From positions 1 through 64,000 of the forward strand of contig MU119392.1 in assembly GCA_014904845.1 (NCBI GenBank): DNA of 64,000 bases, written 5' to 3'. This document shows positions 47,865-58,094 of this stretch, one piece after another (within the stretch, counting starts at the first letter, position 1; each line of letters begins with the position of its first letter). Below the pieces are notes generated by a model. That model worked only from the letters and a program-made list of their open reading frames with translations, was not told where the DNA came from and ran no database searches. Source of the DNA: Acephala macrosclerotiorum. Taxonomy: Eukaryota > Ascomycota > Leotiomycetes > Helotiales > Mollisiaceae. Both the position numbers and the translations under genes were made by a program.

Positions 47865-49194
47865 ATGGGCCCATACCGCACTCCTATAGTCACTCTCGAT
47901 AAGACTATCGCGGATTTCTATAAGGACGAGAACGAGAATACTTAAGATAAAGACCGTGTGATTGTGGCCTTGGTAGCAGCATACCCGACCGGCTTGCATG
48001 TTCCGAACCAAAAATACGTCTACCACGATGAAGATCTGCTGGATAGCAGCGAGTTTCCTGATGGCACTACCGAGCCCGAGCACAAGAATACCGGCGAGAT
48101 ATTGCGAGCACTTGGGACCCAGAAGTTCTCATTCTGCGCTGGAAACGTGCTACTCGTCATCTTTGACCCCTCTAACGGTCAAGCTGACGAAGCGGCTGCG
48201 GCTGCATTTCAAGCTTGCGTGGAGACTTCCTTTGGATGGCATGAACCTTATTCCCTACAGCCTCGATCCAGATGTCCACTACGAGTTGCTGTCGAAGCGT
48301 GGCTTGGCGGTTGCACCATTCCCGACTCCACGCTACAGTCATCTGCTCGATCTCAACCTCGATGAGTCAACTAAGTGGCAGATGGACTCGGAGATACCGG
48401 AACGCGAAGATGCTGTTGAGTTCTGGATGAACGAAATTACAATGGCGGTATCAAATCAAGCCCTTCCCTTCGTCCTTGAGCTCCAACAGACAATTTTCGG
48501 CAAGGGAACCTTCATTGTCAAGACTGAAGACAGACGTTCATCACTCCTGGCTCAGCCCCCCAACCTCATGCGCTCCAATGCAGATCGTACCAACAAATAC
48601 AACAAGCACTTGCTGCTATCTACCTTCGTTATCACCAACTTTATCGACAGCCCGGAAGATAGCCCTAGCTTCGCCATTACCTTCTTCGTCAGACGCAATG
48701 GAACCCACGCATTCATCAACTGCTGCGAACAAAGCCTGAGCAACAGCAATACTTGGAATGGATCTTCGATCACTTTCTCCCAACAAGACAGGCATCAGAA
48801 ATATTTCTCTAAGACGGTTGCCGACGTCGCCAGTTATCTCCACAGCAAAGGCTATTATGGCTGCGTTGGAATCGATGTCCTCGAGGACAAGCTAGGCAAG
48901 CAATGGGTCGTTGATATGAATGTCCGACCTCCCGGTTCATTGATTCTAGGTCTAGTGAAGGGATTCCTCTCAGTTGATAGAGATTTTGATGAAGCTTCAC
49001 TTTTGTCTTCTGTGAAGGTCAAGGCAACAAAAGAAACTTTCTTGGGGAAGCTTTCGGAGGAGTTCGACGAAGGTCGTTTGATTATGCTTGCTTGGTACGA
49101 GGATTTGAATCATAAGGTTAATTGGACGAGCCTGATTATCAGTGGCAAGACTAAGGAAGCAGTCAACAACTTGATTCAACGAATAGATGAATAG
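47865..49194 (+). pseudogene. ATP-grasp family protein with stop and frameshift
   Basis: ATG 47865 opens MGPYRTPIVTLDKTIADFY and meets a TAA at 47943 (ENENT, stop, DKDRVIVALVAAYPTG). A second frame change is needed near 48233, before LDGMNLIPYSLDPDVHYELL. From there a long open frame of about 320 codons runs to 49194 with LQQTIFGKGTFIVKTE, FAITFFVRRNG, GYYGCVGIDVLED, WVVDMNVRPPGSLILGL and a hydrophilic end. This layout is that of fungal ATP-grasp proteins (ligase fold with ATP and acid substrate; the Asn-Xaa-Arg motif NVRPPG binds metal-ATP). Real product is unknown. The 3' part looks under selection until recently. Two small lesions only, so the loss is recent or an artefact. Confidence 0.78.
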
Positions 49195-50587
49195 TCGATG
49201 CCGAGAAAAGGGTGTTGGACTTGAAGGAAGGTTGGAGCAATTAATATTCTTCATAACGGGTCTCTGGTGGGTTTGACCAGTTTGCGGGTGAGATCAGTAC
49301 ATTCATAGTTGCTCTTAGAATAGGCTCGATACAGCGTGTACCAAAAGTTTTTTTTTCCGACATCCCAATCCACCTCGATTGTCCCATCACAGCTGGGAGA
49401 TCGAAAATGATGCAAAGGCGAGCGCCGAATTCCCGATCCCGAGGGTAAAACAGAGAGTTTGTTCTGTTTGTGCAGCCATGTACATTATTTGACGCATTCT
49501 GGAAGCTTGACAATCATACTCTCGATGATCCTCGTTTGCAGTGACCAGCGTACCTGTAAACGAATGCGCTTGTACGTAGGCGCTGGCAATAACTCGCCAG
49601 ATTTCTCGTGTTCCCTACGGTGGCAAAGCATAAATATATATCTGAATCCACCGCTTTTTATTTACAAGCGCTAAATAGTTATCGAAATATTGTAAATACT
49701 AGACTTTAGCATTATTAAAATAAATAGATTAATTAAAGATAAAAACGTATAAATATCTAATAATCGAAATGACTCTCATTTCTTTCTAAGTCAAAATAAG
49801 CCGAGGCACGTTGGGGAGATCGGGAATCCTCTTATTTAAGGTCAATGCGCGTTTTTAATTGGCTAAGAAGAGGATTGTTTACTTGGTCTGTGCAATCCCT
49901 TGTTTTTATCGCGTCGAGCGCGTCTCTCTCTCTATTCTATCTCTCTATCTCTCCATCTCTCCATCTCTCTATCTCTCTCCATTCCATCTCTCTCCATTCC
50001 ATCTCTCCATCTCTCTCTCTCTCACTCTCTCCATCTCTCTATCTACAAACCCAAAAATCGATAATATCTAAGAATTAGAGCATTTTAAAATAGAAGTAAT
50101 AAATAATTATTTGTTTTAAAAGTGCAACATTTTATATAGCATTATCTACTTAGATTTATTTATTAGTTGCAAATAAATATTAATAGTTAAACGATAATTT
50201 ATCTCTTATTAATAAATAAATTATCTATTTAAAAGCGTTAAATAATCTATTATTAATTTATAAAAATATCTATCTTTTGCTAATAAATATTAATACGTTG
50301 GCTCCGTAGGGATTCAACACAGCCGCAATATATGCATCGCCTGCGCCGCCCCCCTTCTGCCGCGCCGTGGGGTATTCTGTGTTGGTTATGCATATGCGGC
50401 ATTGTGATTGGCCGGCCGAATGTTTGCATTCGTCAAATATAGATTGGGTCCGGGACGAATCGTTACATTGGCGTGTCACTCACATATAATGGTGAAGTTT
50501 CAGCCTTACGGGGTAAAAAGCATGGCATATCTTTCAAAACTTCGAAAAAGTTTCTTCATCAAAAAAACAAAATAAAAAAAAAACAAA
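49195..50587. other. AT-rich intergenic with CT microsatellite
   Basis: AT-rich at 49640-49760 and 50060-50280, with nearly repeated phrases (AAGCGCTAAATAGTT near 49670, AAGCGTTAAATAATC near 50233). A GC-rich patch follows at 50290-50430. No gene. Confidence 0.5.
49921..50045. repeat. CT-rich microsatellite
   Basis: About 125 bp of imperfect TCTC/CCAT/TCTAT repeats. The plus-strand frame it opens (Leu/Ser repeats) is low-complexity and not a gene. Confidence 0.9.
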
Positions 50588-52227
50588 ATGGACGTCCGGT
50601 GATGCCTACGAGCTCCTGCCTCACCAGGCTTCTCCTGATGGCGACATTTCCTTGGAGCCTCGTCAGGCTTATCATGATACGCCTCGAGATGGGCACTCAA
50701 TTGGCATGTCCATGACTCCATTGGCGAAGCAGCAAGCTCTTCATGAAGCGGAAAGTCCAGATCCCGGACCAGAGATCTACCATAGTCACTTTTCGCGAAG
50801 GAAACAATTCCTAGGGCTACTCCTCGATGAGTTTCTCTACTTCATCTTAACAATCTTTTTCGTCGGGTGCATTTACGCCACACTGAAGGCTTTTAGGACT
50901 CGAACCATCATCGGCCCAGTTGGGAAAAGAGTTTTCAACGCTCTGGTTACTGGTTTGAGTATGATTCTTGGCATCAGCATTGCAAGCAGCTTCAAGGACT
51001 TAGCCATTGATATGAGGTGGTGGATTTTAAGTAGGAAGAGAAGACCCATTTCCGAGGTAAGAGAAATCTTCTTCTAATATACTCGTATGCATTAGATTGA
51101 TACTTTCTAGGTGGATGCTATTCTGTCGTCTCACAGTCTCACACAGGTCAGCAAATTGGCTGCATCGTCCATGAGGGCTAAAAGCCTGGCATTGTTTTGA
51201 GCTGCGTATTATGGGTGCTGTTCAATATTGTAGGTTGTGCTACTTCTCTCTGTGGGCGCAGTCTTCTGATCTTGTCATGGACTTAGGCTGCTCAAGCTGC
51301 CGTTGCCATGCTTGGCTTGACTTACAGTCTTAACCCCGCGGTTGATCCAGCGAGGTCAGTTCTGGGATCCACAAGCTTTAGTAATATGTCAGAAACTTAT
51401 AGCAGAGTTTTAGATGGAGATTCTACACCATCGAATCAATTAGCTGCACATACGGTATAGTTTCCATTTCCTCAAAATGTGGCCTGGAACTGAAGTGTCT
51501 ATTAATGCGAGATGTTCCTTCAATTTCTACCTATACCTCTGAATGGCGAAGATCAGAACACCACTTCCGAATCAGGGGCATACCTATCCCCAGTTGGGTA
51601 TACTCAGTGGTTTTTTGACGCCGAAAATCATTATGAAAGGATCTTCCAAGAGACATCTGCCACGGACACAACTTCGGCTTTCTTCTGGAGCAATCGAAGC
51701 ATTGTCACAACCAGCACTTGTAGCGTATGCCTCGTATTGAACAATACAAATGGGACGCAGGACACTTTCCAATACCAGAAAGACAACGGGACTATAAACC
51801 AAACACTCAAAATCTAGGACCAAATTCAACGATATATATGACTCGTCCCGAATCAACTGAGTGTGATCTGAGATGCGCGCAGGTTTTTGTCGACGAGAAC
51901 AATGGAACCTCGGCTTATTATTACGGGCGTGCTGTTAATTTCAGCACCGTTCGCAACGCCACTGTCAAAGAATAAAAGGTTTCAAATGAAAATGCCAGGC
52001 TTGCAGCCGGAGCAATAGCTCTTCAAGGATACCAATCGACCGGCAATACCAATGGCAGCCAGTTTCAACAATTTCCGTCCGAGCCCACATATGGGACATT
52101 CACCTTTGGGGACGTAGTATATGGACCGAGAGAAGAAGGTGAGCCGGAAGGAGTCAGGGCTTTGGAGATCAGTAGAGTTGCGAATTGTAAAAGGGTTTCG
52201 AAGAGATGGGAGGGATATTATGACTAG
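50588..52227 (+). pseudogene. Fungal integral-membrane protein, broken
   Basis: An ATG at 50588 is one base out of frame with the first coding block, which reads DAYELLPHQASPDGDISLE ... PLAKQQALHEAE and has two membrane segments (FLYFILTIFFVGCIYATL and FNALVTGLSMILGISIA), then MRWWILSRKRRP. A block with VDAILSSHSLTQ and scrambled membrane segments follows, then STRSIVTT-like SNRSIVTTSTCSV, GPNSTIYMTRPESTECDLRC and ARLAAGAIALQGYQSTG. The stop is at 52225-52227. Stops at about 51199, 51814 and 51973 and several frame changes separate the parts. The architecture (cytosolic head, multi-pass region, glycosylated C-terminal domain with paired cysteines) belongs to an uncharacterised family common in moulds. 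Function is unknown. Confidence 0.65.
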
Positions 52228-52393
52228 AATGATGTATAAAATACAGAACTAGAAGGAGGGCAGAGAGACTGAGGCTGAAGGTGCATGTACGAAGATTGTT
52301 GGAATTCTAGACAACTCACTTTTGTGTACGGGCAAGGGTTTTGCGCGCGAGAAATGTAAAATGAGATAAATGCAAAGTTCATGTGAACTTTTA

Positions 52394-53123
52394 TAAGAGT
52401 TTGAAGTATTACTAATGGCTCTATTTTTTAAGCAAAACCCATTAAAAACACTTTTAACTTATTTACTTTACTCACGAATAATTTAATAATTATACTATTA
52501 ATTAAAAATTTTAAAATTAAAAAGAAAAAAATTTAAAAAATTTATTTTATAATAATATAAATAATTAAATTTAATAAATTTTGCGAAAAATTTATTTTTA
52601 AATAAAATTTATAATATAAAAAACTTTTTAATAAATAGTAATTTTACTTTGAATATTAATAATATTTTTAATTTTGCAAATTAAACATTTTATATAATAT
52701 TTAAATTTTTTAAAATTTTAATTAAATTTATTTTTAATATTAATTTTTTTTTTTTTAAGCGATTAATATTATTAATATTTATTAAAGTTTTATAGCTTTA
52801 AACTAGTACTCGTATTACGTAGTCACTTGATAATATATTATATAATATAAGTTTATGATTTTGTAATAGTTTTGTATTTAGTTAAAAGAGTAAAAATTGA
52901 AATTATATACTCTCAATTTCCATCGTCACATGACATGCGTCACGTGACGATATATATGTCCCGACAAATACTTATTTAAATTAAATATTATTAAAATATT
53001 TATTTATTTTTTAAATTACTTATTATATTGTAATTTTATATAGTTTTAAAATTAGATTAAAATGTTAATTTTTAATAAAATTTGCTTAAAAAATAAAACC
53101 ATTAATAATACTTTAAATTCTTA
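52394..53123. mobile_element. AT-rich element with ~50-bp terminal inverted repeats
   Basis: The left end, TAAGAGTTTGAAGTATTACT at 52394, is matched by an inverted copy ending at 53123 (TAAGAATTTAAAGTATTATT). Similarity goes on through AATGG and TTTTTTAAGCAAA for about 50 bp on each side. Every difference in that stretch is C/T or G/A, with the right arm more mutated. The interior is AT-rich and non-coding. A target duplication is not clear. It contains a patch (52828-52976) that resembles an LTR. Confidence 0.75.
52828..52976. repeat. Possible solo LTR inside TIR element
   Basis: Begins TGATAATA and ends CCCGACA (TG...CA). About 30 bp (TAAAAATTGAAA, then CTCAATT) match the LTR core at 7448-7480 with few differences, and both have CACGTGAC shortly after. 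No flanking duplication is certain. Confidence 0.3.
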
Positions 53124-53470
53124 TTATTTTTTGTTAAAAACTTAATAAAATTAAAAATACATGTTTTATATTTGCTACTTTTTCTATTTATTACTCTTAT
53201 TTTCCTCTTTATAATCTTTCCAAATTGATATATCTGGCAAGTCCCAGTCTATCCTCTTTCTTTCTTTGATCTCCTTTAGTCTCTTCTCCACCTTTACTCT
53301 TACTCTCATCAATACCTTCTTTAATAAGTTCGCTCCCCACTTTTTCTTGTACGCCATCGCATTCTTTCATTGTATCCAATACTCCACCTACTATCCTTCG
53401 AACTGTGTGTGGTAGTGAGCCAACTAGAAGTAGAGTGCTGTGATCAAGGAGGGGTTAAGGACGTCTTTCG
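53124..53470. other. Intergenic, no gene seen
   Basis: AT-rich then CT-rich sequence; no frame is supported. Confidence 0.5.
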
Positions 53471-54018
53471 ATGTTCTGGGTTGCCTTCCTTAAGAAGTTC
53501 CGAAGCCCGGAGCAACGTTCAACGGGTACTTCATCTCTGCTAGAGTATGCTTCCTCAACAATCCTCCTTGCCAATCTCCTGGGCCCAACTGACGAACTCT
53601 CAGTATATTGTAGGAATGTCCACCTAAGTCTTCATCAAGACCCAGCTTATTTCCTCAATCCTGAGAAGTTCGGTCTAAGCAGATGGCTCGGCCCCATCAA
53701 AGCTCGAATAATGGATAAAGTGTTTGTTCTATTTAGCAAAGGAAGGAGAGGATGTGTTTGGGATGCCGTAAGCCCCATTTTCCTTTTTCACCCTTCTCCC
53801 CCGTCTCTGAAAAACAAGCTGTTGAGGAGAAGAGCTCACGAGAGGGATCCAGACTGGCATACCGTGAAATTTACGTCACACTAGGAACATTCTTTCGCCG
53901 CTTCCCCAACGTGAAAGGAAACATTCTGTCAAAGGAGGATCTGAGTTACGTAGATCATATTTCTGCTTATCATCCTCTGGGTACGGAGGTGTTTAAGGTT
54001 ACTTCTTCTTCTGCTTGA
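53471..54018 (+). pseudogene. Cytochrome P450 C-terminal remnant
   Basis: The readable part starts near 53600 with VHLSLHQDPAYFLNPEKFGLSRWLG, the stretch before the heme loop, and then has FSKGRRGCVW, the heme-binding Cys motif in which the usual Gly after Cys-Val is Trp. After a likely intron (donor GTAAGC at about 53769), REIYVTLGTFFRRFPNVKG and EDLSYVDHISAYHPLGTEVF run to a stop at 54016-54018. The first ~400 residues of a P450, including the I and K helices, cannot be found upstream, where a TIR element and AT-rich DNA lie. It cannot be functional. Family beyond P450 (likely secondary-metabolism or detoxification type) cannot be told. Confidence 0.8.
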
Positions 54019-54307
54019 ATGTCCCAGAACATGAGAGGACTTGAGAAGGTGAATGATGGGGCGAAAGAAATGCAGCACTTACAGTATAAAGAACGAACAG
54101 GAGAAGTAGTAAGTAAGAGAGATGTTTGAAAGAACTGCTTGCATGTTTCACTCTATCTTTTATGTTACAGAAAGGGCATTGTGCATGAACGAACCAGGCG
54201 AGTCGATATCATATGAAAGCCACCCCAAATATCTCGCTCGCGACTCATTTCTCATCCTACAAGCCCCACTTCCCCTTTCGATAACCCGACCACCGTATGA
54301 TAAACAA

Positions 54308-56650
54308 CTAATAGCGATACTTACGTTTCTCCTTCCCCCTCCCCTTCACATCCCTCTTATGCTTAACAAACATCCCCTTCTTACGCTTCCAGAATGGGCA
54401 CTCAATCCACTCTCCAGTCTTCCGATCATGGTGTCCGAAATGAGTATAGACCAAGTGCTCATTTGGAGCAGAGAGTATGTATTCGAGTGGGCAGTTCGAC
54501 TTTCTAGGATGGAGGGCGCGGTATTTGGCTGTTCTTTCTTCTGGGTTGATGGAGCCGACTGGGGAGGAGGTGCGAGAACGCGAAGATACACCCGAATTGA
54601 TGGATTTATTGGAGGTGTCAGAGGCATCCGATTTGTCAGAATCTTCAGAATTGTCGGAGACGTCAGAGTCATTGGATTCTTCGCTGTTGGAAGGCGATGG
54701 GGATTGCAGCTTGGATTTATAGCGACCAGATAAGCGTCTACGACGGCGAGAGCGAAGAGCAGAGTCGTCTGAAGCAACCGAAGAAGTTCCTACAGAGCGG
54801 GAGCGAGAAGGATTCACGCTAGAGTCCAGCGGCGAAACTGATCGTGATAGTGATCTATAGCGCTGTGGAGAAGACGAATGTCTGCGAAGCTCTGTAATGG
54901 CAGCTGAGACAGTTGTTCCACTTCTCTTTGTGGATGCAGGTGAGCCATATCTGCGACGACGACGCCCTCTGGTGCTCTCGGTTCCGGCTCGAGAGGCGGT
55001 GATGGTTGATCGTCGAGATGCAGATGTGCTGGATTTTTGGCTGCGACTACCTCTGCTGCGCTCGGTGCCGGTGACTGAAGCTGTGGTTATTGAGTGCGCG
55101 ACTGAGCTGGCTGTGGTGCTGGCTTGGTCGCCCCATTTTGCGATGTATGCGTCGTAGCTTAATCTGTTGCGGTCCTCAGATGCGGTGGGAGAGTAGTGTC
55201 TGTACTTTCTTCTGTATTCATTGTATGAAGTGATGCTTCGTCCTCCCGATCTCGTCTCCATCTCAGTCCCAGACTGGCTTCCTCGGGTAGTAGAGCTAGC
55301 ACTAGTCGCTGTCGTGTTTCCATCTACTGCACTGCAGCCAAGGCCACTACCAAAGACAGTAGTGTCGTCAGTCTCGTCCTCATTATCGCCAAAGTACTTC
55401 TTCATGTACTCCTCTGCAGTCATAGCCCACCCATGGCTCCCTTTACCAATTCCAATAAATCTTGGTCTCGCCCTCGCAAGATCTGGTAGCCACTTCTGTA
55501 AATAATCCTCAAGTGATAACTTCTGCATGTCTCTTGTCATTTGATGGAGAACGTCATCGCGAAAATTAAGGAAGGCGTTATTGCATAGCGAGCAGTAATC
55601 CTTGTGACGGCCAGGGTTTTCACCGCAGTATGGCAGGTATGTGGGGCTTCTAAGCCAGTGTGGATTGCAGTTTGGATAGATGCCTGGTGCTTGTTGTAAG
55701 AGACCTCCAGGTTCGGAGATCGCTTCAGAGGGGAAGTTTGACGTGCTTGGCGTTGGTGGTGGGCCGCATGAGACTGGTTGTGCGCGAGGGTATGAACTGC
55801 TGAAGGGATCTTGCGAACTGCCCTTTGATGCCTCGGTGCTCCATTTACGAAGATTTCCCTCTCCATCTTCAGGCCATCTTGGGCCAAAGGAAGCGGCCGG
55901 ACCACGTGAGTCAATGAATGTTCGTGGTTGTGAGTCGAATGAAGCAGCATTGCCAACTCGACCCGAATCAAAAGCATTGGAAGTATCTTGCCAAGTGGAG
56001 TGCGCAGCTCGTAGAGGAGGACCATTAGGGAAGTTGCCAAAATTTCTCAGACAAGCCTTGCAGAGATATTCCAGCCAGATGGGAGGTGGTGGCCCTTGTC
56101 GAAGATTTTGATAATAGGTCTCGAATCTGGAAGCGGTCATAGAACAACTATCGCAAGCCGGGTTCACAGCCCATGGAAAGGCCGCGCCAGGAATTGACGC
56201 ATCACCGAAGACTCGAACGAAGGGTACAGGAGGATTGGTGAAGCTTGAAGACGATGGACCAAACGACATGCTGCGAGGACGATTGACACCACTAGGGAAA
56301 CCAGCCCTCGACTCTCTCTGAAAGCTCGACTCAGAGCTAAACTCCTGATAAGGAGGTTGGTCATAAGAAGTTACGTATGACTCTCTATCGCACTCAGTGT
56401 GAGGACGACAGCCGTCGTGATTGCGTGAATCGTCATCAAAGGCAAGAGGCACCGTGAAGGTTGGGAATGATCCGGTGTCGGGCTCAGTGCGAGGATGGTA
56501 TGCCCTACCTGAGAAGCCAGCTCTTGGATCATTGTGGAAGGTTGAATCTGAAGCGAAATTTTCATCGCGAGTGCCCGTGTAGCTGGTGCTTGAAGGAGCA
56601 AAGCTCTCGCTGCGGGGGAATCGCGTTGAAGAGGATGGGTAACGAGACAT
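54308..56650 (-). CDS. Ser/Arg-rich protein with paired-Cys motifs (780 aa)
   Basis: One long minus-strand frame from ATG 56650. The first ~140 residues are Ser/Pro/Arg-rich and disordered. Two possible zinc-binding clusters follow: CDSC near residue 163 with CKAC near 200, and CNPHW ... YCGENPGRHKDYCSLC near 330-355. An amphipathic part (MQKLSLEDYLQKWLPDLARARP) follows, then ~300 residues of Ser/Thr/Arg with SRSR-like and Ser-Asp repeats. A conserved-looking end has YRALHPRKSNCPLEYIL, HFGHHDRKTGEWIECPFW and a Lys-rich tail. A GTAAGT donor lies 12 bases before the stop, so a further exon is likely. I do not recognise a family. The composition suggests a nuclear or RNA-linked protein, which is a guess. 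No lesions. Confidence 0.65.
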   Translation of the reverse strand: MSRYPSSSTRFPRSESFAPSSTSYTGTRDENFASDSTFHNDPRAGFSGRAYHPRTEPDTGSFPTFTVPLAFDDDSRNHDGCRPHTECDRESYVTSYDQPPYQEFSSESSFQRESRAGFPSGVNRPRSMSFGPSSSSFTNPPVPFVRVFGDASIPGAAFPWAVNPACDSCSMTASRFETYYQNLRQGPPPPIWLEYLCKACLRNFGNFPNGPPLRAAHSTWQDTSNAFDSGRVGNAASFDSQPRTFIDSRGPAASFGPRWPEDGEGNLRKWSTEASKGSSQDPFSSSYPRAQPVSCGPPPTPSTSNFPSEAISEPGGLLQQAPGIYPNCNPHWLRSPTYLPYCGENPGRHKDYCSLCNNAFLNFRDDVLHQMTRDMQKLSLEDYLQKWLPDLARARPRFIGIGKGSHGWAMTAEEYMKKYFGDNEDETDDTTVFGSGLGCSAVDGNTTATSASSTTRGSQSGTEMETRSGGRSITSYNEYRRKYRHYSPTASEDRNRLSYDAYIAKWGDQASTTASSVAHSITTASVTGTERSRGSRSQKSSTSASRRSTITASRAGTESTRGRRRRRYGSPASTKRSGTTVSAAITELRRHSSSPQRYRSLSRSVSPLDSSVNPSRSRSVGTSSVASDDSALRSRRRRRLSGRYKSKLQSPSPSNSEESNDSDVSDNSEDSDKSDASDTSNKSINSGVSSRSRTSSPVGSINPEERTAKYRALHPRKSNCPLEYILSAPNEHLVYTHFGHHDRKTGEWIECPFWKRKKGMFVKHKRDVKGRGKEKRKYRY

Positions 56651-58094
56651 CCTGATGTTGGATGATACTCAGTATTGTTATGTTTGTTGTATGTGTGCTT
56701 ATGTTTGTGCCGATGGCTGTATGAAAGAAAAAGATAAGATGTGATGCGATGTGAAGATGTGTATGAAGGAAGAAAGAAAGTATGGAGGAGAAAAGTAGAT
56801 GGGAGTTAATATACCCAAAGATTTGCAGGGGGTTGGTCCATGACTGGCAACTTGCAAGGAGATGTGAATTTGTGATTTAAAAACTGAAGCAAAATGCAAT
56901 GCGTGAATGATTGGGAGATAAGACAGTCACAGAGCATCTTTGCGAGAGACAGCAAAAGGAAGTCGCGCCTGATGATTTTGGAAATGGAACTTCTCTCGGC
57001 ATTGACGTCAAGTCAATGACTTGAAGAATTGGATAGATGCAACCAAAAATACATACAAAACACACAAACTTAAAGTCCAGCAACGAGATTTCCTAGTCGG
57101 ATGCTATTGGAGTCATATATACATCGGATTCTCAACACTTTCCTCCAATCTCCCAAGCTCTCAGAAAATTTCAACAATTCTACCCCCTTGGATGAACAGT
57201 CATAAAGTAGCAAACAGCTGCTGAAACAGTTGCGAAGCATAATTTCCCCAGCAAGCTAGTCTCTCGAAGCTGGATGCGACTTCGAACATCAGTTGTCCTT
57301 GTCCTATCACGTGCCAACGTCTCTCTTTCTCCTAAACTTCATCCTCCGTTCTAGTGCCAAGGACTAGGCTTCTAAGAAAATAATGCTCGCTTAATAGAGG
57401 GATGTGATGGCATGCTTATTATTTAGCGAGATGAGGAAGAGATCTCGATTGCCTTTACGTGATAGATTGAAGTCTAAACCACGTGCCATGTCGTGTTGGA
57501 CCCACCACGCCCTGTTTCTGACCGTTGATCTCTGACGGGTTGGAAAATAAGCAGCAGGGAAAAGAAGGATCATATATTACGAGCTGAACACTAATAAATT
57601 CTGCGAAAATGGATAACACTTGCCATAGACATGGCCCTGGGATGAAAACGCCAGTCTCAAGGTGGGCGGGACATCTCCTTTCTTGCCTGTTGCAGCTTGC
57701 TGATCACGATTGTAGCTTTTCAAAGATCTCCTCCCATAACTACACCGCCTTTCTGACCTCGATGAAATCGTTCGACTAAATAGCCCTTCAATATGCAAAC
57801 AGAATAGAATGATGACGACAAATTCGGAAAAGGAGAAAGACACTTGCCCATCATCAAACCTAGAACCATGAAAAGGGGTCCTGATCACCGACCTCACATC
57901 CCCGGGCGATGACTGGAACAGCAACGGTCTGATTCAAATCTTGGTATTCATGATAATCCTCCCAATTCCTTTTTTCAATCCTGTGCCAGCACTGCTGACA
58001 ATATGCGCCCAGCTTCCCAAGCCATGCATGCAACTCTACACATCGAACACAAAACGAATGGAACCACTTCAACTCTATCTTCCCTCTCTCGAAC
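56651..58094. other. Intergenic, no supported gene
   Basis: Promoter side of the 780-aa gene and 3' flank of the permease. Frames at 57577-58162 on the minus strand overlap the permease end and are not convincing. Confidence 0.5.

Noticed and set aside
49921..50078. Leu/Ser-repeat frame
   Set aside because: Translation of the CT microsatellite.
54122..55505. Several plus-strand frames of 80-200 codons
   Set aside because: Antisense shadows of the Ser/Arg-rich 780-codon gene.
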